From contig CAMPBJ010000065.1 of NCBI GenBank assembly GCA_946637575.1, forward strand, positions 1 through 5,889: DNA of 5,889 nucleotides, read 5' to 3'. How positions within the stretch are numbered: position 1 is the stretch's first letter; each line of letters begins with the position of its first letter. Positions 1 through 5,151 of this stretch are shown in pieces. The translations under genes and the position numbers were made by a program. The notes under the pieces are model-generated. The model did no database searches. It saw only the letters and a list, made by a program, of their open reading frames with translations, and had not been told where the DNA came from. Source of the stretch: an uncultured Clostridia bacterium. GTDB lineage: Bacteria; Bacillota; Clostridia; Christensenellales; Borkfalkiaceae.

Positions 1-209
1 TTTTCGATCTCTTCTTCCGTCGTCTCCGAAATCTTCGCCTCTTCTTCCGCTTTAAGTCTTTCTAACTCTTCGCTTTTCTTTGTCAAGCCGACCTTAAAAG
101 ACTTCACCGCGGTTTCGAGCGAAGTGATCGTTTCGCGAAGTTCGGTTATTTTCCCCGAATTCAAAAGTTCGCCTATTAACTTTAAGTTATTGTTGAGTTT
201 TTCAGCCAT
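1..209 (-). CDS. infB: Probable translation initiation factor IF-2, N-terminal fragment (cut by window edge)
   Basis: Only the first 69 codons are inside the window; the gene runs off the left edge. The ATG (bases 207-209) shares one base with the TAA of ylxQ (TAATG junction), and an AAGG ribosome binding motif lies about ten bases upstream, so it is translationally coupled. The fragment begins MAEKLNNNLKLIGELL and becomes very charged, rich in Glu and Lys, with a helical or coiled look from about residue 40. The call rests on position: infB follows ylxQ in nearly all Bacillota nusA operons, and IF2 proteins have a variable charged N-terminal linker. I do not see the usual IF2_N domain at the start, and the GTPase domain is outside the window, so the identity is inferred. 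If it is IF2, it is the GTPase that brings initiator tRNA to the 30S subunit. The alternative is an unrelated small coiled-coil gene inserted before infB. Confidence 0.6.
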   Translation of the reverse strand, partial: MAEKLNNNLKLIGELLNSGKITELRETITSLETAVKSFKVGLTKKSEELERLKAEEEAKISETTEEEIE

Positions 210-538
210 TATTTACTACCTTCTATTTGATTTGCCTTTATAAAAACGTTGTCGTTTGCACCTAAAATTGCCTTTGAGAGCGCGTCGTCGGTTACCGCCA
301 TGATCTTCGCGTTCTCTTTATGCGTGAGTTTATCGAGCGTTATCCCCTTTGCGATAAGCATCGGACAATGAAACCTTTCTGAAAACTTCGCGCCGTCTTT
401 TTTCGTGTTCTCGCTTGCGGAGTCGCACACTATGATAAGTTTCGCGCGCTTTAACGTCTGGACGGCGTTTGCGCCTATTTTACACTTCCTTGCGCGGATA
501 CAAAAGCCGACGAAAGTTTCGGATTTAGTCTTTTCCAA
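209..538 (-). CDS. ylxQ: YlxQ-family L7Ae-like RNA-binding protein, TTG start
   Basis: This is a 109-residue protein of the L7Ae/L30e/Gadd45 fold, the small RNA binder found between ylxR and infB in Bacillota; family members recognise kink-turn-like RNA. From the chosen start it reads METFVGF-like into RARKCKIGANAVQTLKRAKL (about 15-34), then the strand LIIVCDSASENTKK (34-47) and the late segment IMAVTDDALSKAIL (79-92), which align with the ARK..G...V...I...KAKLVL..DAS.NT..K and VAVTD..FA pattern of YlxQ. I start it at the TTG at 536-538, not at an upstream ATG (557-559), because GGAGGAG sits at the right distance before the TTG and the family begins close to the GFCIRARK region. It then overlaps rnpM by 14 nt and touches infB. 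The exact cellular role of YlxQ is not established. Confidence 0.9.
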   Translation of the reverse strand: MEKTKSETFVGFCIRARKCKIGANAVQTLKRAKLIIVCDSASENTKKDGAKFSERFHCPMLIAKGITLDKLTHKENAKIMAVTDDALSKAILGANDNVFIKANQIEGSK

Positions 539-788
539 GTATCTCCTCCGTAATTGCATCGTAAACCGCGTCTTCTACTTCCGTCCCGAAAACTCTGGAT
601 AAAATCTTCTGCTTTTTGAGTTTTTTTACGCAGTTTTCGTCCTTACAGCAGTACGCTCCCCTGCCGTTCTTTTTGCCCGTCGTATCCACAAAAATACCTT
701 CGTCGTTTTTCACGATGCGGAGCAGTTCTCTTTTTTCCTTCATCGTCCTGCACGCCACGCATTGACGCATAGGGATCTTCTTTTCCAT
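525..788 (-). CDS. rnpM: RNase P modulator RnpM (YlxR family)
   Basis: This 87-residue basic protein belongs to the YlxR family, recently linked in Bacillus subtilis to RNase P and renamed RnpM; older work described it as an RNA binder. The family signature is clear: PMRQCVACRTMKEKRELLRIV (about 6-26), then VDTTGKKNGRGAYCC (34-48), then a basic helix VKKLKKQKILSRVF (54-67). Cysteines 10 and 13 (CxxC) and 47, 48 and 53 could form a metal site. From memory the B. subtilis and pneumococcal proteins lack the CxxC, while many clostridial members have it. It starts at ATG 786-788, 11 nt after the nusA stop, with only a weak GGGA site, which suggests coupling to nusA translation. Its end overlaps ylxQ by 14 nt. 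Length is normal for the family. Confidence 0.95.
   Translation of the reverse strand: MEKKIPMRQCVACRTMKEKRELLRIVKNDEGIFVDTTGKKNGRGAYCCKDENCVKKLKKQKILSRVFGTEVEDAVYDAITEEILGKD
543..549 (-). promoter_or_regulatory. Shine-Dalgarno site deciding the ylxQ TTG start
   Basis: On the minus strand GGAGGAG lies inside the last codons of rnpM, and the TTG codon follows after ATAC, which puts the GGAGG core six bases from the start. The upstream in-frame ATG at 557-559 lies before this site and has no comparable purine run, so the ribosome binding site favours TTG. Confidence 0.75.
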
Positions 789-799
789 ATCGTTTCCCG

Positions 800-1897
800 T
801 TACGCTTCAGTTTGTTCGGGTTGCGCCGAAATCTCGCCGTATTCCGCGCCGAGTTCCTGCATCGCCGCGCTTTCGCTCTTAACGTCGATCTTCCAGCCGG
901 TAAGACGGACTGCAAGTCTTGCGTTCTGACCGCTTCTGCCGATCGCAAGCGAAAGTTTATCGTCGGGCACTATCGCCATCGCGGTCTCTTCGCCCGTTTC
1001 GATAACCTTTATCACTCTTGCAGGCGACAGCGCGTTGGATATGAATTCGAGCGGATTTTCGCTCCACGGAATAATGTCTATTTTCTCTCCGCCGAGTTCC
1101 GCGACGATCGCGTTTACCCTTGCGCCCTTGTTGCCGACGCAAGCGCCCACCGCGTCCACCGTCGGATCTTCGCTGTATATCGCGATCTTCGTTCTCTGCC
1201 CCGCGTCTCTCGCGACGCCCTTAATTAGCACGACGCCCTGTTTTATTTCGGGTACTTCGTTTTCAAAAAGACGTTTTACAAGTCCGCTTCCGGATCTTGA
1301 AACGACTATCTGCGAAGTCTTGCCGACGTTTCTTATCTTCTTTACGAATACGTTAAGTCTTTGATTCAATTCGTACTTTTCGCCGGGGACTTGATCGCGC
1401 GGCATAAGCACGCCCTCTAATTCCCTTCCGCCGATCTCGACGTAAACGTTGCCGTCTTCGATACGACGGACGGTGCACGTCATAAGTTCGCCTTCCTTAT
1501 CCTCGAACTCGCTTACCGTGTTGTTGTGTTCGATCTCGCGGAGTTTTTGCGTTAAGACCTGCTTTGCGGTCTGCGCCGCGATACGGCCGAAATTCTTGGA
1601 TATTATCTCTACGGAAACAACGTCGCCCACCTTATAAGACTTTTTGATCGCGGTGGCCTCTTCTAAAGATATCTCCTTGTCGGGGTCGGTTACTTCGTCC
1701 ACCACCGTTCTTTCAGCGTACATTTTTATGGTCTTTTTATCGGGCGTAAGACGGATAGCCACCGTCGCCGCGATGCCCGTCATCTTTTTGTACGCGGACG
1801 TAAGCGCGTTGGATAGCGCGGAAATAAACTCTTCCTGAGAAATACCCTTTTCCCTTTCCAAGTCTTCGAGTGCCGAAAAGAAATCCTGATTTATCAT
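800..1897 (-). CDS. nusA: Transcription elongation/termination factor NusA
   Basis: NusA binds RNA polymerase near the RNA exit channel, increases pausing and stimulates intrinsic termination. The 365-residue length fits the Gram-positive form, which lacks the C-terminal acidic repeats of E. coli. Domains in order: N-terminal RNAP-binding domain (about 1-125, with the typical LEREKGISQEEFISAL opening), S1 domain (about 134-200, GELMTCTVRRIEDGNVYVEI), then two KH domains with RNA-binding loops at GNKGARV (255-261) and GRSGQNARLA (320-329). RLFENEVPEI (209-218) links S1 to KH1 as in homologues. I use the ATG at 1895-1897 because AAGGAG lies about seven bases upstream and homologues begin just before the LEREKGIS-like helix; a GTG nine codons upstream is disfavoured. 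It lies 43 nt downstream of rimP in the same operon. The tail after residue 341 is short and Glu/Ala-rich. Confidence 0.98.
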   Translation of the reverse strand: MINQDFFSALEDLEREKGISQEEFISALSNALTSAYKKMTGIAATVAIRLTPDKKTIKMYAERTVVDEVTDPDKEISLEEATAIKKSYKVGDVVSVEIISKNFGRIAAQTAKQVLTQKLREIEHNNTVSEFEDKEGELMTCTVRRIEDGNVYVEIGGRELEGVLMPRDQVPGEKYELNQRLNVFVKKIRNVGKTSQIVVSRSGSGLVKRLFENEVPEIKQGVVLIKGVARDAGQRTKIAIYSEDPTVDAVGACVGNKGARVNAIVAELGGEKIDIIPWSENPLEFISNALSPARVIKVIETGEETAMAIVPDDKLSLAIGRSGQNARLAVRLTGWKIDVKSESAAMQELGAEYGEISAQPEQTEA

Positions 1898-1912
1898 ATT
1901 GTTCTCCTTAAA

Positions 1913-1929
1913 ACGCGGAAACACCGCAT
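1913..1929 (-). other. Small hairpin between rimP and nusA
   Basis: On the minus strand ATGCGG and CCGCGT pair (six pairs, one of them G-U) around the loop TGTTT, followed by TTT and then at once by the nusA Shine-Dalgarno AAGGAG. The stem is short and the U run is too brief for a confident terminator. It could modulate ribosome access to nusA or a pause, or it could be chance. Confidence 0.35.
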
Positions 1930-1940
1930 ATTATCCTTTT

Positions 1941-2405
1941 TTATTCAAAGTCAATGTATTCGTTGACCTTAACTACGTTCTTTAAGTCGAAAGTCAGCGT
2001 CGTCTTTTCGTCGGTTTTAACGTTCACGCTCTTTTTATCGTAACCCGTAAGCACCCCGTCGAAAAACTTCTTGCCCTTTACCGAGTTTTTGAGTCTTACT
2101 TCAACTCTTTCGCCTATATGCGAATTAAAATCCTCGTCCGTTAAAAACGGCCAGTCGATACCGACCGAAGACACGTTGAGAGAGTAAGGCAGTCCGAAAG
2201 TCGGATCTAATTCATCAAGCGGAGCGTCGATAAGTTTCGACGCCTGTTCGCAAACGTCGAGATCCACGCCGCCGTCCTTTTGTATATAGACTGTAAGCGT
2301 CGGATAGTCCCCGCCTTTAAATTCGACTGACTTTACCGTAACGCCTATACTTTCAAGCGTTTTCTCGCATAAAGTTTTCACTTCTCCGAGCGGTTTTACC
2401 TTCAC
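1941..2405 (-). CDS. rimP: Ribosome maturation factor RimP
   Basis: RimP helps assemble the 30S subunit and is almost always encoded just upstream of nusA. The 154-residue protein has the expected two parts: an N-terminal alpha/beta domain (about 1-85) with VKSVEFKGGDYPTLTVYI, the DLDVCEQASKLID helix and YSLNVSSVGID (74-84); and a C-terminal SH3-like barrel (about 97-152) with GERVEVRL, FFDGVLTGYD and KNVVKVNEYIDF. The family motif is usually close to YxLEVSSPGLDRPL; here the Pro is Val and the Arg before Pro is Trp (SSVGIDWPF), a mild divergence. The start is GTG (2403-2405), preceded by AGGGGGG with a seven-base spacer; there is no better start. It is the first gene after the promoter and hairpin described at 2420-2510, so it is probably the first gene of the nusA operon. 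Confidence 0.95.
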   Translation of the reverse strand: MKVKPLGEVKTLCEKTLESIGVTVKSVEFKGGDYPTLTVYIQKDGGVDLDVCEQASKLIDAPLDELDPTFGLPYSLNVSSVGIDWPFLTDEDFNSHIGERVEVRLKNSVKGKKFFDGVLTGYDKKSVNVKTDEKTTLTFDLKNVVKVNEYIDFE

Positions 2406-2419
2406 TTTCTCGCCCCCCT

Positions 2420-2453
2420 AAAAGAAATATGAGAACGGCGATCCGTTCTCATA
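2420..2453 (-). terminator. Terminator-like hairpin in the rimP leader (candidate attenuator)
   Basis: On the minus strand TATGAGAACGG and CCGTTCTCATA form a perfect 11-bp stem (2428-2453) with the loop ATCG, followed directly by TTTCTTTT (2420-2427), seven T out of eight. That is intrinsic terminator architecture. One base later comes the rimP Shine-Dalgarno AGGGGGG (2413-2419). It could end readthrough from ispG and the exonuclease gene, but it also lies downstream of the candidate rimP promoter at 2482-2510, so it would attenuate that promoter too. From what is known of B. subtilis, NusA-dependent termination in the leader of this operon gives NusA autoregulation; the same role here is inferred. 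Confidence 0.7.
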
Positions 2454-2466
2454 AGTCAAAAGTCAA
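2453..2466 (-). repeat. Tandem heptamer TTGACTT x2 before the rimP leader hairpin
   Basis: Two perfect adjacent copies of TTGACTT on the minus strand (2460-2466 and 2453-2459). The second copy shares its last base with the hairpin. It could be a protein or RNA-binding site in the leader or a chance duplication; no function can be assigned. Confidence 0.4.
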
Positions 2467-2475
2467 CCTGATTAC

Positions 2476-2499
2476 AAGATTATATTATCATATAATCTT
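2476..2499. promoter_or_regulatory. Perfect AT-rich dyad overlapping the rimP -10 region
   Basis: Arms AAGATTATAT and ATATAATCTT are exact inverted repeats of 10 bp separated by 4 bases. The dyad covers part of the spacer and the whole -10 region of the candidate rimP promoter, where an operator would act. The stem is almost all A/T and, in the direction of transcription, no U run follows, so a terminator role is unlikely. AT-rich promoter DNA can form such dyads by chance, which limits confidence. Confidence 0.4.
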
Positions 2500-2510
2500 T
2501 TTAATTGCAA
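2482..2510 (-). promoter_or_regulatory. Candidate sigma-A type promoter for rimP-nusA-rnpM-ylxQ-infB
   Basis: On the minus strand TTGCAA (2505-2510) is followed after 17 bases by TAATAT (2482-2487), with TG one base upstream of that hexamer (extended -10). A perfect TATAAT overlaps at 2479-2484 but would need a 20-base spacer. Transcription would start near 2474, leaving a leader of about 70 nt that contains the tandem heptamer and the terminator-like hairpin. No terminator is visible between the preceding stop codon and this promoter, so readthrough from ispG is also possible. Confidence 0.6.
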
Positions 2511-2533
2511 GCGTTTTTATTAAAGTTTTCGGC

Positions 2534-4051
2534 TTATTGCAAGGATTTTTGCATATTAAGGAACGCTTCGGCGGTCGCATAAGCGTCGGAAAGCGCTCTG
2601 TGGTGGTGGAACACGATCCCGTAGTAGTCCGCGATCGACTTTAAGTCGAACCGCTTAAGCGTTGGGCAAGCCGTCCTTGCGATTATCATAGTGTCGAGAA
2701 CGGGGTTATTTATCTCGTACTCTTCCGCCGCGGCGAAGCGCTTTATAAACTTGGTGTCGAACTCGGCGTTATGCGCAACTAAGGTCGTATTTTCGATAAA
2801 CTTCATAAAGTCGGGCAGTACCTGACCTATTTTAGGCGCGTCTTTAACCATTTCTTCGGTTATGCCCGTGATCTCCGTTATCTCTTCGGTTATGGGATAA
2901 TCGGGTTTAACGAGCGTCGTCCACTGCTCCGCGATCCTGCCGTTTATTATCTTTACCGCGCCTATTTCGGTGATGCCGTTGTTCATTACTTCCGTACCCG
3001 TGGTCTCCAAATCGAACACGACGAACTCTTTTTCGGTAAACCCTTCGGGGAAACCGCCGTCCTCGTCGAATATGCTTTTTGCGGATATCGTACTCGCCTT
3101 TAGAGGACGGATAAGCGAATAGTTTTGCGGCGCTTTTTTCTTGAACCTGTCTTTTTTTACGAAGTCTTTCGGGAAGGTACAGCGGTTTATCGCGCTTATC
3201 GTGGTGGACTTTCTGCCCTGATATTCGCCTATGGTCGCGCGGGCTATGATAGCGTCCCCCGGCGCGATCGCGCGGATTTTATCGACCGTGGCTTTTTTGG
3301 AAAAATACACCCCGCCCGTCATACCCGTCTTGTCGTCTAATCTTATGATAAAGTAGGGTTTGCCGTTTTTCGTCTCCCTCTCCGCGATATCCGTTACCGT
3401 TCCGCAGATAACCGCTTCGCCGAAGTTAAAGTCTTCGATGTACACCGCGGTGTCCCCTATTGACTTGTCGTCGATAACGACGGGGTCTTCCACCTTTATC
3501 GTTCTCATCTCGATTTTTTTCAGTTCGTGCGAGAACACTTCGTCAGAAGTAAGATCCACCGCCTCTTCGTTTTCCTTTATGACAACTTCGCCGACAAAGT
3601 CCGAGCAGAACCGTTTTTCAAGGTACGCGTTGATTCTCGTGAAAGCGTCGTTCGCCTTCATATATTCCGCGCCGTCTTTTGTCAGCCTTAAAGTGTATTT
3701 CACCGTTCCCGAAAGGTTGGTGGACATAATGTCCGTCGGACGAAGGAAAATGGATACGGACGGAAAGTTCGCGTTCATAAAGTTCAGGATCTCGTAGTTT
3801 ATAAGGTCGGGAGAGGACACGATCTTTTCGACAGTAACCCGAACGGTCTTAAACACTTCGTCCGAAAAGGACAGCGCTTCCTGCCACATCTTGTTTTTAA
3901 GGTCGCCGTCCACCGCGACGTCGCAAATAAAGTTGTACGTAACCGAACGCTCTTCCCTGTTTATGTCTATGGATTTTATGCGCGCGTTTTCAAGCCGTTC
4001 GTCGAGCGCGCGTATCCGTGCGATAAACTCTTCGCCTATATCCGACAACAT
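2534..4051 (-). CDS. PolC-like protein with N-terminal region, OB fold and DEDDh 3'-5' exonuclease, lacking PHP and polymerase domains
   Basis: This 505-residue protein occupies the usual place of polC, between ispG and rimP, but is about a third of PolC length. Residues 1-190 resemble the PolC N-terminal region. An OB fold follows (about 198-295; AVICGTVTDIAERETKNGKPYFIIRLDDKTG), then a basic linker (298-340), then a complete DnaQ-like exonuclease (about 342-500). Its catalytic residues are present: D347 and E349 in FDLETTG, D432 in NAEFD, H484 and D489 in HRALSD. In full PolC the exonuclease is inserted inside a PHP domain and a polymerase core follows. Here the PHP start (HLHT motif) is absent between OB and exonuclease, and the protein stops five residues after the last exonuclease helix. 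The ATG overlaps ispG by 16 nt and has GGGGAG eight bases upstream. I infer a DNA 3'-5' exonuclease for proofreading or repair; a substrate other than DNA is possible. A true polymerase must lie elsewhere in the genome. Confidence 0.9.
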   Translation of the reverse strand: MLSDIGEEFIARIRALDERLENARIKSIDINREERSVTYNFICDVAVDGDLKNKMWQEALSFSDEVFKTVRVTVEKIVSSPDLINYEILNFMNANFPSVSIFLRPTDIMSTNLSGTVKYTLRLTKDGAEYMKANDAFTRINAYLEKRFCSDFVGEVVIKENEEAVDLTSDEVFSHELKKIEMRTIKVEDPVVIDDKSIGDTAVYIEDFNFGEAVICGTVTDIAERETKNGKPYFIIRLDDKTGMTGGVYFSKKATVDKIRAIAPGDAIIARATIGEYQGRKSTTISAINRCTFPKDFVKKDRFKKKAPQNYSLIRPLKASTISAKSIFDEDGGFPEGFTEKEFVVFDLETTGTEVMNNGITEIGAVKIINGRIAEQWTTLVKPDYPITEEITEITGITEEMVKDAPKIGQVLPDFMKFIENTTLVAHNAEFDTKFIKRFAAAEEYEINNPVLDTMIIARTACPTLKRFDLKSIADYYGIVFHHHRALSDAYATAEAFLNMQKSLQ

Positions 4052-5079
4052 CTTTCAATCTCCCCGAAAAATTCTCTCTCCGCGTCCTTTTCGGAAACCT
4101 TTTTTAATATCCGTCCGTTTCTGAATATGACGCACTCTCCGTTTCCCGCTCCGGCGATGCCTAAATCGGCGTCCTTCCCTTCTCCGACGCCGTTCACCGC
4201 GCAACCCATCACCGCGATCTTTACGTCGCGATCAATGTTTTTCGTAAACTCTTCCGTTTTTTCCGCAAACTTCATACAGTCCCACATACACCTTCCGCAA
4301 GTAGGACAGGCGACGATCTTTACGCCCTTTTTTAAGCCGAGCGCGGAGAGTATTTCCCTTCCTGCGCGGACTTCTTCTTCGATCGGCGCGGAAAGGCTTA
4401 CCCTTATCGTGTCGCCTATGCCTTTAAGTAAAAGCGATCCTATCCCTATGGCGTTCTTTACCGTTCCGGATAACTTCGTTCCCGCCTCCGTAACGCCCAG
4501 ATGCAGTGGGTAGTCCGTTTTTTGCGCTATGTATTCGTACGCTTTGACCATAAGCGAAACGTCGGACGATTTTACGGATACGACTACGTTATTTACGCCG
4601 TATTTTTCCAAAATCGAAACTTGCTTTAACGCGCTCTCCGCGAGCGCGACTTCGGTTCTTCCGTACTTTTCTTCAAACTCTTTTTTTAAACTTCCCGCGT
4701 TCGCGCCGACGCGGACGGGAATACCCCGCTCCTTTAACGCTTCGGCAACGAAACGGACGTTTTTTTCGCCGCCTATGTTCCCGGGGTTTATTCTTATCTT
4801 ATCCGCGCCCCCCTCTATGGATAAAAGCGCAAGTTTATAGTCGTAGTGTATATCCGCGACGAGCGGAAGACCGACTTCTTTTTTTATCGCGGAAAAGGAA
4901 CGCGCGTCCTCTTCGTCTAAAACGGCGTAACGCAGAATATCGCAACCGAGCGACTTTAACGCCCTTGCTTCCGCCACCGCCTTTTTAACTTCTTTCGGCC
5001 GTATTACCGACATCGTCTGCACCGACACGGGTGCGCCGCCGCCTATAAATATATCGCCGACTTTGACTTTTATACTCAT
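4036..5079 (-). CDS. ispG: 4-hydroxy-3-methylbut-2-enyl diphosphate synthase (IspG/GcpE)
   Basis: IspG carries out the penultimate step of the MEP pathway, reducing the cyclic diphosphate MEcPP to HMBPP with a [4Fe-4S] cluster, in the cytosol. The 347-residue length is typical of the short bacterial form. The N-terminal TIM barrel shows GGGAPVSVQTMS (13-24), LVADIHYDYKLAL (73-85), KIRINPGNIG (94-103), RVGANAGSL (123-131) and LHLGVTEAGT (192-201). The C-terminal cluster domain has C258 and C261 in CPTCGRC and C293 in MGCAVNGVGE, with E300; the spacing equals that of the cluster ligands I recall for the Aquifex enzyme (265, 268, 300, 307). The common NGPGE is NGVGE here, and C264 and C268 are extra cysteines. 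The ATG at 5077-5079 is the only usable start, as an in-frame stop lies three codons upstream, yet no Shine-Dalgarno is seen. Its end overlaps the PolC-like gene. The dxr and rseP genes often found upstream are absent. Confidence 0.98.
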   Translation of the reverse strand: MSIKVKVGDIFIGGGAPVSVQTMSVIRPKEVKKAVAEARALKSLGCDILRYAVLDEEDARSFSAIKKEVGLPLVADIHYDYKLALLSIEGGADKIRINPGNIGGEKNVRFVAEALKERGIPVRVGANAGSLKKEFEEKYGRTEVALAESALKQVSILEKYGVNNVVVSVKSSDVSLMVKAYEYIAQKTDYPLHLGVTEAGTKLSGTVKNAIGIGSLLLKGIGDTIRVSLSAPIEEEVRAGREILSALGLKKGVKIVACPTCGRCMWDCMKFAEKTEEFTKNIDRDVKIAVMGCAVNGVGEGKDADLGIAGAGNGECVIFRNGRILKKVSEKDAEREFFGEIERCCRI

Positions 5080-5087
5080 ACGCTTTT

Positions 5088-5116
5088 ATAATAACATAAA
5101 AAAAAATATTTGTAAA
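5088..5116 (-). promoter_or_regulatory. Strong sigma-A type promoter for ispG, placed for a leaderless mRNA
   Basis: On the minus strand TTTACA (5111-5116) and TATTAT (5088-5093) are separated by exactly 17 bases, each one mismatch from consensus, with TG one base before the -10. Only eight bases separate the -10 from the ispG ATG, so initiation 6-9 bases downstream would fall at or within about two bases of the start codon. It would serve ispG and the overlapping exonuclease gene. Confidence 0.75.
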
Positions 5117-5120
5117 GACA

Positions 5121-5149
5121 AAAAAAGCACACCCGAAAGTGTGCTTTTT
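5121..5149 (-). terminator. Intrinsic terminator after the right-hand gene
   Basis: GCACAC and GTGTGC pair around a six-base loop; with flanking A and T runs the stem reaches 11 bp (5122-5149), starting three bases after the stop codon at 5152-5154. On the minus strand the stem ends in a run of T. It ends transcription of the unknown gene and insulates ispG. The mirrored A/T flanks could also work on the plus strand, but no plus-strand gene is present. Confidence 0.9.
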
Positions 5150-5151
5150 AC

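Noticed and set aside
643..948. 101-codon minus-strand open frame across the nusA-rnpM junction
   Set aside because: It is a second reading frame over two well-supported genes, Arg-rich and of no recognisable family.
812..1228. 138-codon open frame on the plus strand
   Set aside because: It lies wholly antisense to nusA, its translation resembles no protein, and it is explained by the codon bias of the minus-strand gene.
1898..1924. N-terminal extension of NusA from an upstream GTG
   Set aside because: The extension would translate the small hairpin and the AAGGAG ribosome site that serves the ATG at 1895-1897, and homologues do not have it.
1913..1929. Intrinsic terminator between rimP and nusA
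   Set aside because: The stem has six pairs including a G-U and is followed by too few T bases before the nusA ribosome site, so it is listed only as a small hairpin.
2406..2533. A frameshifted or truncated remainder of polC after the exonuclease stop codon
   Set aside because: Only 128 nt lie before rimP, too short for any polymerase or PHP part, and the DNA is AT-rich promoter and hairpin sequence with no PolC-like residues.
3360..3797. 145-codon open frame on the plus strand
   Set aside because: It is antisense to the PolC-like gene, Ser- and Phe-rich in the way of reverse-frame shadows, with no domain pattern.
4127..4513. 128-codon open frame on the plus strand
   Set aside because: It is a shadow of ispG; the ispG product has conserved motifs throughout this stretch.
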